From: Gammaproteobacteria bacterium
Lineage (GTDB): Bacteria > Pseudomonadota > Gammaproteobacteria > Pseudomonadales > Azotimanducaceae
Length of the DNA: 37,463 nt
NCBI GenBank assembly: GCA_005799745.1
Contig: SYFY01000090.1
Location: 1-37,463 of the forward strand
Direction: 5' to 3'
Part shown: positions 1 to 10,581 of the stretch, in pieces
Position numbering within the stretch: the stretch's first letter is position 1
Layout: each line of letters opens with the position of its first letter
The notes under the pieces: model-generated
Seen by the model: only the letters and a program-made list of their open reading frames with translations
Databases searched by the model: none
Told to the model about the DNA's origin: nothing
Translations under genes and position numbers: made by a program

Positions 1-100
1 AGGTGAAGTTCCTGTCGGCCTCGGCGCGAATCATCTGCTGCGACTGGATACGTTCGTCCGTGCTGTTCCAGACATCCACGTTGGCGAGTTCGTCGGTGCT

Positions 101-421
101 TTAGGCTTCACGGCCAAGATCGTGCCGATTCACACCTTCTTGTTGCAGCTTGCGCTCCACCAGAATCTGCGTGGCGATACCGGCGTGGTCTGTCCCCATC
201 TGCCACAACGTACGTTTGCCCTTCATGCGCTGATAACGAATCAACGTGTCCATCAACGTCTGATTAAACGCATGTCCCATGTGCAAACTGCCCGTCACAT
301 TTGGAGGCGGAATGACGATGCAGTATCCGGGACCATTGCCCTGTGGAGAGAACGCGCCCGAGTTTTCCCACTGGGCATAAAGCGCCTGTTCGATGGCCTT
401 CGGATTAAAACTACCTTCCAT
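101..421 (-). CDS. valS: Valine--tRNA ligase, N-terminal part, ending at a premature stop
   Basis: The ATG at 421-419 opens a frame of 106 residues that is clearly the start of cytoplasmic valyl-tRNA synthetase: the [10 protein letters not shown] stretch, the class I HIGH region ([15 protein letters not shown], about residues 33-47), and the TDHAGIATQ block. ValS charges tRNA-Val and normally has about 900 or more residues. Here an in-frame TAA at 103-101 follows LGREA, exactly where the family continues with a conserved Trp-rich stretch. The roughly 33 codons beyond the stop (100 to 1) stay open in the same frame but do not look like ValS. The gene lies 40 bases after holC, its usual neighbour, so this should be the normal locus. 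Because ValS is essential, an assembly or sequence error at the window edge, or a second valS elsewhere, are the likely explanations. The identification is sure; the truncation is unexplained. Confidence 0.85.
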   Translation of the reverse strand: MEGSFNPKAIEQALYAQWENSGAFSPQGNGPGYCIVIPPPNVTGSLHMGHAFNQTLMDTLIRYQRMKGKRTLWQMGTDHAGIATQILVERKLQQEGVNRHDLGREA

Positions 422-461
422 ACTCAATGCCCGAAATTGAACGTCAGCGATTGGAGACAGC

Positions 462-896
462 TCAGAGGCTATTTTCCCAATCGTCGAGTTCGTGGTGAAA
501 GAGGGGGTTACCGCGATGCCGGTAATGTTTATAACGCTCGCGTCCCGTGTCGCGATTGTAGCTGACGATGATTTCCGCGATGCGATCAAAGCGGCCATAA
601 AAATCAGGTACGTCATCGCCGAGATTGATCATCAGACCTTCACACTCCTTGGGTGGATCGGTATGGATCATCACGGAGTTCGCCCGTTGGGGCGTGTTGC
701 CAATAGCATGCGGAATAAACCGGTGTTGTGGCCACGACCAAAGGTACTCATCGGCCAGTGCGGAATCATCCTGATTGGCGGTTCGCAAATACACAGGCGT
801 GCCCGCTTCTACAGCCTTGGCGGTCAACGCGCAGGCGAAACGAAACAGAGCTTCACGGTCCACGTCCTTGAGAACGTAGAAATCGATCCGTGTCAT
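462..896 (-). CDS. holC: DNA polymerase III chi subunit
   Basis: This 144-residue protein starts MTRIDFYVL and has the HolC pattern: an N-terminal FYVL strand, the [17 protein letters not shown] segment near residues 49-65, a region giving HTDPP, and [24 protein letters not shown] sequence near the C-terminus. Chi belongs to the clamp-loader complex of the replicase and contacts single-stranded DNA-binding protein. Its ATG (896-894) overlaps the pepA stop by four bases (ATGA), so the two genes are translationally coupled. The order pepA-holC-valS is the standard arrangement in Gammaproteobacteria, which supports the call. Family length is normal and I see no defect. Confidence 0.93.
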   Translation of the reverse strand: MTRIDFYVLKDVDREALFRFACALTAKAVEAGTPVYLRTANQDDSALADEYLWSWPQHRFIPHAIGNTPQRANSVMIHTDPPKECEGLMINLGDDVPDFYGRFDRIAEIIVSYNRDTGRERYKHYRHRGNPLFHHELDDWENSL

Positions 897-2353
897 GCCC
901 GACCTGATGCACTCACGAGATAACGGAACAACGCTGGAACTGGTCGACCACTGGAACCCTTGCGGGGACCGGAATAAAACGCTGTGCCGGCGATATCGAG
1001 GTGTGCCCACTTGAGGTCTTCGGCGAATCGCTGCAGGAAACACGCGGCGACCACACTGCCAGCTTCGCGGCCACCGATGTTCGCCATGTCGGCGAAGTTG
1101 CTCTTGAGCTGCGATTGATAGTCTTCCCATACCGGCAACCGCCAGGCGCGATCTCCACTCCATTCGCCGGAGGCGAGCAACGCATTAGCCAGATCATCGT
1201 CGTTGCTGAAAAGACCACTCGCATGAGCACCGAGGGCGATGATGCAGGCGCCAGTTAACGTGGCTACATCGATCACTGCACGTGGCTTGAAACGTCGCGA
1301 GTAGGTGATGGCATCACACAAGACCAGGCGACCCTCCGCATCGGTGTTAAGAATTTCGATGGTTTTACCGGACATGCTGCGCACGATGTCACCGGGCCGT
1401 GTGGCCTTGCCACTCGGCATGTTCTCGGCAGCGGCAACGATGGTGACGAGATTCAGCGGCAGTTTGGCTTCCGCGGCAGCGCGTGTTGCGCCCAGCACGG
1501 ATGCGGCTCCACACATGTCGAACTTCATTTCATCCATGGCGGGTCCGGGCTTAAGGCTGATACCACCGGTGTCGAAGGTGATGCCTTTACCGATGAGTGC
1601 GACTGGCGCGTCGCCACGTTTGCCGCCCTTGTACTGCACGATGATCATCTTGCCGGGTGAATCGCTGCCTTGTGACACGGACAGAAACGACCCCATGCCC
1701 AGTTCACGCATCTTCTTTTCGTCGAGCGCGGAAACCGTCACCTTGCCGAGTTTGCCGAGTTTGCGGGCTTCGGCCAGCAGCCAGGTGGGATTACACACGT
1801 TGGGCGGTTCGTTACCGAGGTCTCGCGCGAAGTCGAGACCGGAATGCAGTGCATTGCCCTCTTGCACCGCGCGGCTGCAACTGTCTCTGGAACGGTCGTC
1901 ACAGAGCACCGTGAGACGCTTGAGTGCTTGAACGGGAGCTGGAGTCGACTTGTGGCGGTGATAGATGTAGGTCGAAAGGCTGATAGCGGTGAGTGTGTTA
2001 CTCACCCGCCAATAGACATCCCCTCCATGCACTTTGGCTTGATGCAGTGTCCAAACAGCCGATTCGGCCTTGGTGCTTGCGAGTGCGGCAGCCGTTGCTT
2101 GAATGGCCTTGCGGTACTGCGAAGTATTCATGCTTTCGTCGCAGCCGCCGGCGATGAGCAGTTGATCAACACTCCCTTCAGGCAGAGACACGACTAGCGT
2201 ATCTCCGGCCTGGTCTTTGAAGCCACGCGTTGCAGCTTGCAGCATCGCTTTAGCGGCTGCGCCCGTAATGGTCTGTCTAGCCGTGGCGAGGCTGCACACC
2301 AGAAGCGGTGTTGTGACCTGTGAGGCCTGACCGGGTGATACCAAATACTTCAT
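893..2353 (-). CDS. pepA: Leucyl aminopeptidase, M17 family (PepA)
   Basis: A 486-residue M17 cytosolic aminopeptidase, the expected length for PepA. It removes N-terminal residues from peptides using two metal ions. The catalytic domain carries the family blocks GKGITFDTGGISLKP (255-269, with metal-binding Lys256 and Asp261 and catalytic Lys268), MKFDMCGA (Asp279), and the signature NTDAEGR (336-342, with Asp338 and Glu340). The less conserved N-terminal domain fills residues 1-160. In Escherichia coli PepA also binds DNA; nothing here shows whether this one does. The start ATG at 2353-2351 faces lptF across about 110 bases, giving a shared divergent promoter region. It is followed by holC with an ATGA overlap. 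Confidence 0.95.
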   Translation of the reverse strand: MKYLVSPGQASQVTTPLLVCSLATARQTITGAAAKAMLQAATRGFKDQAGDTLVVSLPEGSVDQLLIAGGCDESMNTSQYRKAIQATAAALASTKAESAVWTLHQAKVHGGDVYWRVSNTLTAISLSTYIYHRHKSTPAPVQALKRLTVLCDDRSRDSCSRAVQEGNALHSGLDFARDLGNEPPNVCNPTWLLAEARKLGKLGKVTVSALDEKKMRELGMGSFLSVSQGSDSPGKMIIVQYKGGKRGDAPVALIGKGITFDTGGISLKPGPAMDEMKFDMCGAASVLGATRAAAEAKLPLNLVTIVAAAENMPSGKATRPGDIVRSMSGKTIEILNTDAEGRLVLCDAITYSRRFKPRAVIDVATLTGACIIALGAHASGLFSNDDDLANALLASGEWSGDRAWRLPVWEDYQSQLKSNFADMANIGGREAGSVVAACFLQRFAEDLKWAHLDIAGTAFYSGPRKGSSGRPVPALFRYLVSASGRA

Positions 2354-2463
2354 AATGCGTGACGTCGGCTGCCGAAGAAGGCCAAAGTTTAACAGGCAGG
2401 GGCGAAACTATCGCGCCGGGTCGCCTCGCATCGATGCAGTCCGAGCGTGCCAAGCCTCTCACC

Positions 2464-3552
2464 ATGTCGAAATGGAGTTGTCGATCCTTGGGTGTTGCTG
2501 CCCGTTACATCACACGTGAACTGTTGGCCGTACTGGTGGTGACCACGCTGGTGCTGTTGTTGATCGGTGCAGGTGGGCGATTCATTGGATATCTGCAGGA
2601 TGCGGTCGCGGGTAAATACGCGGCCGATACACTCCTGACCATCATTCAGCTTCGTTTGCCCGAATTCCTGCAGCTGATCGTCCCGTTTTCGCTTTATCTG
2701 GCGGTGCTTCTAACGTTGTCCCGTTTACATGCCGAAAGCGAGATGGTGGTTCTGCAAACCGGGGGGCTGAGCGCCTTGAGGCTATTGACCTGGATTGCGT
2801 GGCCGGCGCTGATGTTGTGTGCACTGGTGGGTTGGCTTTCCCTCGACGTGTCACCTCGGTCCAACCTTAGGCTCGGTGAGTTCTTTATGGAGCAACGGGC
2901 GCGCCAGGATTTCCAGAACGTGAACCCTGGCGTGTTTAACACCAACTCCCGCGAAACCCGAGTGCTCTACGCGGAATCGGTTTCCGAAGACCGCGAGCGC
3001 CTCGGCACGGTTTTCATCTGGGAGCGCCTCGCCGATGGTCGAGAGGCAACGACGTGGGCGGAAACAGGTCGTCAGCGGTTTGACCCAGATACGGGCTCTC
3101 AATTCCTGGTCCTCGACAAGGGGCGCCGTTATGAAGGAACGCCGGGAAACCCCGAGTATCGAGTGATCGAGTTCAACACGCTTGGACAACGCATCTCTAT
3201 CGACGCGAGTGGCAGCAATCGTGTGGGTATCACCGGCATCTTGACGAATGACCTACCCAAGAAGGGCAAGGGCGCAGCGGAGTTTCATTGGCGACTGGCG
3301 ATGCCGGTCTTTACGTTGGTTGCGGCACTTATCGCGGTGGCCATGGCCAAGGTTCGGCCGCGCGCGAGCCGGTTTTCGCGTGTCTTGCCAGGTTTGCTGC
3401 TGCTGCTTGTCTATTACCTCGCGATTATGGGTAATCATCATTTGTTGGAAGAGGAACTGATTCCGGCCGAAACAGGGATGTGGGGTGTGCACGGGCTCAT
3501 GATGCTGCTTCTGCTGTTGTTGTTGCGCCGCATCGCGAGGCCAGTGTCTTGA
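2464..3552 (+). CDS. lptF: LPS export system permease LptF
   Basis: LptF is one of two inner-membrane permeases of the LptB2FG transporter, which extracts lipopolysaccharide and passes it to LptC and LptA. The 362-residue product has the YjgP/YjgQ layout: two N-terminal membrane segments (about 19-40 and 62-85), another near 105-125, a large periplasmic beta-rich domain (about 130-265), and three hydrophobic segments at the C-terminus. The conserved early block with the LPEFLQLIVPFSLYLAVLL segment is plain. I chose the ATG at 2464 (MSKWSCRSLG); the frame stays open upstream to 2359, but that extra 35 residues is polar and would invade the divergent promoter region with pepA. The stop overlaps the lptG start (TGATG). 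Confidence 0.92.
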   Translation: MSKWSCRSLGVAARYITRELLAVLVVTTLVLLLIGAGGRFIGYLQDAVAGKYAADTLLTIIQLRLPEFLQLIVPFSLYLAVLLTLSRLHAESEMVVLQTGGLSALRLLTWIAWPALMLCALVGWLSLDVSPRSNLRLGEFFMEQRARQDFQNVNPGVFNTNSRETRVLYAESVSEDRERLGTVFIWERLADGREATTWAETGRQRFDPDTGSQFLVLDKGRRYEGTPGNPEYRVIEFNTLGQRISIDASGSNRVGITGILTNDLPKKGKGAAEFHWRLAMPVFTLVAALIAVAMAKVRPRASRFSRVLPGLLLLLVYYLAIMGNHHLLEEELIPAETGMWGVHGLMMLLLLLLLRRIARPVS

Positions 3553-4628
3553 TGTTCATGCTTCCACGTATTCTCGACTGGCACATCTTTCGTCACACCA
3601 CCAGCGCGACACTGGTGGTAATTCTCGCGTTCGTGGTGCTCGTGAGCGTGTTTGCGCTCATCGATGAGCTGCGTGGCAACTACACATTGATACAGGCTGC
3701 CACCTATGTAGCGCTGACAACACCAAGAAGGGTCTACGAACTGCTGCCATTTGCGGCGTTCCTCGGAACGTTGTTGGCGCTTGGAAATCTCGCGAGTCAT
3801 GGCGAACTCATGGTGATGCGCGTCTCCGGCGTATCTGTGAGACGACTCCTCGTGAGCCTCCTCCTCCCACTGATGTTTGTGATGGGTGTTGGCTATGTGA
3901 TTGGCGAGGTTTATGGGCCACGCCTTGAAGAGCAAGCCGAGATCTACAAGACCAAAACCCGTTATTCAAGTGAAGCCATTCGCATTCAAGGAGGCTACTG
4001 GTATCGCGAAGGCGGGCTCTATATGAGTGTCTCAGCCATGACGGAGGAGGGAGAACTGCTCGACATCCGCCAGTTTTGGCAGGACGAGAAAGGTCTGCTG
4101 GTACGGACGCTGCATGCGAAGAGTGCCGAATATGTGGAAGGTGGGGAACCGTATTGGATTCTCAAGGACATCACGGAGACGCTGCTTGAGCCCGAACGCA
4201 CCCACGTCGCCACCCACGAGACAGAGCGCTGGGAAGGCAAGGTGGATCCGAAAATGCTCTCCGTGCGTGTGCTTGTTGCAGCACCCAAACTCTCGGTCGC
4301 AGCTCTTAAGGATCAGATTAACTATATGCAGCGTGAAGGGCTGAACTCGCGGTCCTACGAAGTCGCATATTACACCAAGCTGCTGCTACCAATCACGATT
4401 CTCGGTTTCAACTTTCTGGCGATGGTCTTTGTACTCGGTCCGATGCGACAAGTGGGTCTTGGCTCGCGGCTGACAGTCGGTGTGCTCACCGGGCTGGTAT
4501 TCAAGTATCTTCAAGATCTTTTCGCGCCGATGAGTGAGGTTTATGACCTTGATCCCCTCGTGGCGGTAATGATTCCGATCGGGTTGTGTTGGGTACTTGG
4601 GTTTTGGGGTGCGAAACGATACGTGTAA
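3552..4628 (+). CDS. lptG: LPS export system permease LptG
   Basis: The partner permease of LptF in the LptB2FG exporter. The 358-residue protein begins MFMLPRILDWHIFRHT, the usual LptG opening, with membrane segments near residues 15-35, 62-82 and 98-118, a periplasmic jellyroll-like domain (about 130-260), and C-terminal segments including KLLLPITILGFNFLAMVFVLGPMR. The ATG at 3552 overlaps the lptF stop by one base; a second in-frame ATG at 3558 is an alternative start. The gene converges on the RDD protein gene, with about 43 bases between the stops. I see no convincing terminator there; the T-rich stretch after 4660 is coding for the lysine-rich tail of the opposite gene. Confidence 0.92.
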   Translation: MFMLPRILDWHIFRHTTSATLVVILAFVVLVSVFALIDELRGNYTLIQAATYVALTTPRRVYELLPFAAFLGTLLALGNLASHGELMVMRVSGVSVRRLLVSLLLPLMFVMGVGYVIGEVYGPRLEEQAEIYKTKTRYSSEAIRIQGGYWYREGGLYMSVSAMTEEGELLDIRQFWQDEKGLLVRTLHAKSAEYVEGGEPYWILKDITETLLEPERTHVATHETERWEGKVDPKMLSVRVLVAAPKLSVAALKDQINYMQREGLNSRSYEVAYYTKLLLPITILGFNFLAMVFVLGPMRQVGLGSRLTVGVLTGLVFKYLQDLFAPMSEVYDLDPLVAVMIPIGLCWVLGFWGAKRYV

Positions 4629-4671
4629 ACACAGGGCAGCGACGCAGTGCTGTTGTCAGAAAGTGGCTTTT

Positions 4672-5142
4672 TCAGCCCTCTTTTTTGGGCTGTTTGGGCT
4701 GTTTGGCCTGCTTGGGCTCAACCACGACATGGCTGTCACTCATGATATCGCCCCACGAGCGGCGATCCGGATCGACCAGAATCCAGAAATAACCCAGGCC
4801 AAGGCAGATGCCAGAGAGGCATGCCCCGGCAAAACGCGTGGTGATTTGGGTGAGCGTTAACGGCGCACCGTTGTTGGACACCACCCGCATTCGCCACGCC
4901 ATCATGCCGACAGTTTGACCATCTTCACGCCAGAACCACGCAAAGAAGAAAAACGTTTCCAGGAAAAGCAGCGCCTGAATGCCGTAACCGGTTACTGCAT
5001 TGCCGTTGTTGAGCGCGACCAAAACGAAGAGCGTGATCATCCACAGTGCGATGAGGATCATCGCGTCGTAAACCATGCCGCCGAAACGGCGCAATAGTCC
5101 AGCTCGCGAAAGCATTTCAGCGGTGAGTTCAGCAGAAGACAT
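4672..5142 (-). CDS. RDD family membrane protein
   Basis: A 156-residue inner-membrane protein of the RDD family (named for conserved Arg and two Asp residues). The N-terminus RRFGGMVYDAMIL provides the Arg/Asp pair next to the first membrane segment; a second segment lies in the LLFLETFFFFAWFW region, followed by the DGQTVGMMAWRMRVV loop typical of the family, then a third hydrophobic stretch and DPDRRSWGDIMSDSHVV. The tail is Lys/Gln/Pro-rich (QAKQPKQPK). The function is not established; some members are linked to ion or Na+/H+ transport. Position next to lptFG is common in this class. The start is uncertain: ATG at 5142 is chosen, with a GTG at 5172 as alternative giving 166 residues. Confidence 0.82.
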   Translation of the reverse strand: MSSAELTAEMLSRAGLLRRFGGMVYDAMILIALWMITLFVLVALNNGNAVTGYGIQALLFLETFFFFAWFWREDGQTVGMMAWRMRVVSNNGAPLTLTQITTRFAGACLSGICLGLGYFWILVDPDRRSWGDIMSDSHVVVEPKQAKQPKQPKKEG

Positions 5143-5184
5143 GGGCGTGAGTGCGATCCTCGCGGACCGCACTCCGATGAGCTG

Positions 5185-6348
5185 TTATAGCCGTTCGATG
5201 ATCGTGCCCGTGCCGAGACCACCACCACAACACATCGCGATGAGGCCGTATCGACCCTCACTACGCTCGAGTTCGTGCAAGGCGGTCGTAATGAGGCGTG
5301 CACCTGTGGAACCGGTGGGATGCCCCAGCGCAATCGCGCCACCATTGGGATTAACACGAGCAGGATCCGGATTCAGTTCTTTCTGCCACGCGAGCACGAC
5401 AGAAGCGAAGGCTTCGTTCACTTCGAAGACATCGATGTCGTCGATGGATAGGCCTGTCTGCTTCAGCACTTTGCGGGTCGCAGGGATCGGACCTTTCAAC
5501 ATCGTCACGGGGTCTACGCCCACGAGGGTCGATGCAACGATGCGTGCACGTGGTTTGAGACCGAGTTCCTCCACAGCCTTTTTGCTGGCGAGAATCACCA
5601 CCGCGGCACCATCAGACACCTGGGAGGACGAACCTGCGGTGTGAATGTTCTGGCCGGGAACAGGTTGCAAACCTTCGAGCGATTCAAGAGTAGAAGCACG
5701 TGGGCCTTCATCACGAGATACCACACGGGTTTGACCTGTGGGCTGACCTTTGTCATCGAGCACAGGGGCTTCGATGGGCACGATCTCACGTTCGAACCGA
5801 TTTTCTTCCCAGGCACGAATGGCGTTGGTCTGGCTCTTGAGTCCAAACGCATCCGCGTCGCGGCGAGCGATCTGATATTCCTCTGCAATCATCGCTGCGC
5901 CCATGAACTGGGACGTGGGTTGATAGTGCGACATGTAGGACTCACCCATGGGTACGCCGTCCTTCATGTTCGAACCCAGTGGAACACGGGTCATCATCTC
6001 AACGCCACAGCACATGACGATGTCTTCCATGCCGGAAGCCACCATGGCCGCACCCATGGAGGTTGCTTGTTGCGATGAACCGCACTGCGAATCCACTGTT
6101 GTCGCGGCGACTTCAAGAGGCAGACCCATGGAAAGCCAAGCGATCCGCGCGATGTTGAAAGACTGCTCGCCGATTTGGGAGACGCAGCCACCAATGACCT
6201 GGCCAACGCGATCTGCCGGTACGCCGCCCCGATCAAGTGCGGCAACCTGGACTTTGCCGAGCAGATCAGCAGGTTTGAGCCCCGCGAGGCCTTTGCCGCG
6301 TTTGCCGATAGGGCTGCGAACGGCGGATACGATGTAGACGTCTTGCAT
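5185..6348 (-). CDS. Acetyl-CoA C-acyltransferase (thiolase family)
   Basis: A 387-residue thiolase. It has the nucleophilic cysteine in DSQCGSSQQA (Cys89), the NEAFAS block (311-316), the catalytic histidine in GHPTGSTGAR (His343), and the C-terminal catalytic cysteine region MCCGGGLGTG (Cys373/374). Thiolases cleave or form 3-ketoacyl-CoA. The VDSQCGSSQQA form and the SNMKDGVPMG loop resemble thiolases annotated for steroid or branched acyl-CoA degradation (FadA5-like) rather than PhaA, but this is a resemblance by eye and the substrate cannot be read from sequence. No fadB-type partner lies beside it; neighbours are an RDD protein downstream and an outer-membrane protein upstream, both on the same strand. 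It is an accessory insertion into an otherwise conserved block. Confidence 0.9.
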   Translation of the reverse strand: MQDVYIVSAVRSPIGKRGKGLAGLKPADLLGKVQVAALDRGGVPADRVGQVIGGCVSQIGEQSFNIARIAWLSMGLPLEVAATTVDSQCGSSQQATSMGAAMVASGMEDIVMCCGVEMMTRVPLGSNMKDGVPMGESYMSHYQPTSQFMGAAMIAEEYQIARRDADAFGLKSQTNAIRAWEENRFEREIVPIEAPVLDDKGQPTGQTRVVSRDEGPRASTLESLEGLQPVPGQNIHTAGSSSQVSDGAAVVILASKKAVEELGLKPRARIVASTLVGVDPVTMLKGPIPATRKVLKQTGLSIDDIDVFEVNEAFASVVLAWQKELNPDPARVNPNGGAIALGHPTGSTGARLITTALHELERSEGRYGLIAMCCGGGLGTGTIIERL

Positions 6349-6386
6349 GGTTTGGATACCTCGAGGCTGGATGGATCTGAAGGTGA

Positions 6387-7763
6387 TTACTGAAGCTTGA
6401 AACGCAGACCCGCCATGATGGAGTTCGAGTTCTGCCGATTGATTTCGCGAGTTTCGCCGGTTGGCGACTTGAGTTCAAAGCCTGTTGTGCGCCAATAACG
6501 GTAGTCCGCGGTGCAGCTGAGGCGCGGTGTGATCGCGATTTCAACGCCGAGGATCGCGAGCACAGTGAAGGCTGTGGCGTCGTCATCAACATATTCGTAA
6601 CGATCTTCGACGGTGCCGCAAACGAACTGACGACAGAAGGTTCGTGCTGTCACGTCGTAGGCGCCTCGTGCCATACCCGTACCAACGCCGATATAGGGCC
6701 GGATCGCGGACTCGGGCGCGAAGTGGCGGATCGCGTTAACGGTCACCGTCGTCATATCAAGATCACCTGAGGCTTCGTCTTCGCCGATACCACCGCTGAG
6801 TTCGAGCACTTCTATCGTGTTGTTCTGATGGCCAGCAGCGAGTTCGAAGTTCCAGCGATCGTTGAGGGCATAACCAAGGGCGACGGCGCCGATAGGCCCA
6901 AAATGGAACGCATCGAGGATGTTCTCTGTTCCTTTGACGTCTGAATCTTCTGCAAATGCACCGCCTGCGTAGGCAGCGACGTACCATCCTGACGTGTGCG
7001 AAGCGCGGGGTCGTTCACCACGAAATGGACCACGATCTGCAGCGTGGTAGCGCACGTGAAACCACGCCGAATGAACGTCCATCTGGGTATCGAGATCTGC
7101 ACCGGAGAGTTCTTCAAACTTGAGCGACGGCGCACTCCAGTAACGATAGTCGAGGGCGATGTCGAACCGCCGTGTCACCGGCACGGTGAAACCAGCGATG
7201 AACTGCAAGGCGAGTGATGTGTCGTCATCATCGAAACGGTCTTCACGTGGAATGAAGATTGGGTCTTCATCAATGTGGGGCCTTGAAAAATGCAGGTGAA
7301 CCTTGGTCCAGCCGAGACCCGCGCCGACATAGGGGCGAAGTGCTTCGCCGATGCGAAAGTCCCACAGCACGTTGAACATCAGGCTGGTGGAGCGAAACTC
7401 GTCCAGTTCGTCAGAGTCAGACTCGATACGGGCGGAGGACGAATAGAGGATCTGCGGCGCGTTGTGATGAACGACTCGTTCCAGTTCAAACCGCCAGTTG
7501 TTCTCGGTTTGCACGCCAAAGGCGATGGCAGGCTGGAAGACGCCCGCATCAAAACTCATTTCAGCGTTGGAAGAATCGAGTTGAATGGCCTCGGCGTTGT
7601 CCCAGCCGACACCGGCGCTCAAATAGAGCCACTTCGGTACATCCGCGATGGTTTGCTGCGAAGGAAGAGCAGCGGTCAAAAATAGGAGGAGAAATGTGGT
7701 CTTCAGGGTTGAATGCGAAATGATGCGTGTCTCCGTGTCGTCTCTCGCCGCGTTAATAATCAC
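6387..7763 (-). CDS. Outer-membrane protein with two tandem beta-barrel domains
   Basis: With the GTG start at 7763 the product has 458 residues and a signal peptide (hydrophobic core TFLLLFLTAAL at 23-33, likely cleavage near residue 40). Two similar halves follow, each resembling a small OmpA/OmpW-like outer-membrane barrel. Half 1 (about 44-240) has WRFELE (90-95), LRPYVGAGLGW (142-152) and DYRYWS (205-210). Half 2 (about 258-458) has WNFELA (304-309), IRPYIGVGTGM (354-364) and DYRYW (420-424). Alternating hydrophobic strands and a terminal FKLQ agree with a barrel, though the last residue is Gln rather than Phe. The start is uncertain: an ATG at 7871 gives 494 residues, and no ATG sits immediately before the signal sequence. 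Ligand and role are unknown. Confidence 0.75.
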   Translation of the reverse strand: MIINAARDDTETRIISHSTLKTTFLLLFLTAALPSQQTIADVPKWLYLSAGVGWDNAEAIQLDSSNAEMSFDAGVFQPAIAFGVQTENNWRFELERVVHHNAPQILYSSSARIESDSDELDEFRSTSLMFNVLWDFRIGEALRPYVGAGLGWTKVHLHFSRPHIDEDPIFIPREDRFDDDDTSLALQFIAGFTVPVTRRFDIALDYRYWSAPSLKFEELSGADLDTQMDVHSAWFHVRYHAADRGPFRGERPRASHTSGWYVAAYAGGAFAEDSDVKGTENILDAFHFGPIGAVALGYALNDRWNFELAAGHQNNTIEVLELSGGIGEDEASGDLDMTTVTVNAIRHFAPESAIRPYIGVGTGMARGAYDVTARTFCRQFVCGTVEDRYEYVDDDATAFTVLAILGVEIAITPRLSCTADYRYWRTTGFELKSPTGETREINRQNSNSIMAGLRFKLQ

Positions 7764-7938
7764 CGCTCGATCCGTTATCTGTTTTGGCGCGGGCTCACGG
7801 GCGGGCAGTGTACAACTCAGCGCCGGAGCATGCTCGGAGTCGATGACCTTTGTGGAATGGGTGGGTTTCATGCTTGCGGGCGCCAAGGCTCGAACGGCAG
7901 AATGCGCACCCCCGATGTTTGTCGGTGGATTCCGATAA

Positions 7939-8025
7939 GGCTGAGTGGCGAAACAGGTAGACGCGCCAGACTCAAAATCTGGTGGTGGTGACACCGTGCC
8001 GGTTCGATTCCGGCCTCAGCTACCA
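7939..8025 (+). tRNA. tRNA-Leu (anticodon CAA)
   Basis: The 87 bases fold as a class II tRNA. The acceptor strand GGCTGAG pairs with CTCAGCT (first pair G-U), the anticodon stem CCAGA/TCTGG encloses loop CTCAAAA with anticodon CAA, a long variable arm follows, and the T-arm is GCCGG-TTCGATT-CCGGC. The 3' CCA is encoded (8023-8025). CAA reads the Leu codon TTG. It lies 44 bases before queA, a position where a tRNA-Leu is also found in related Gammaproteobacteria. No integrase or repeated 3' fragment is visible, so it is not acting as an attachment site within this window. Confidence 0.95.
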
Positions 8026-8069
8026 AATATTGTTCCGTGTTCGTTCTTTTACGTTGGTCGGTCAAGCCA

Positions 8070-10540
<2,471 letters not shown>

Positions 10541-10581
10541 TCAGGTCGCGCTCAGCGGATATCAGGGCGGTACAAAAGACG

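Noticed and set aside
4629..4671. Bidirectional terminator between lptG and the RDD gene
   Set aside because: Only a four-pair stem is visible, and the T-rich stretch belongs to the RDD coding sequence.
7939..8025. tRNA-Leu as an integration site for a mobile element
   Set aside because: No integrase gene and no repeat of the tRNA 3' end was seen in the window.
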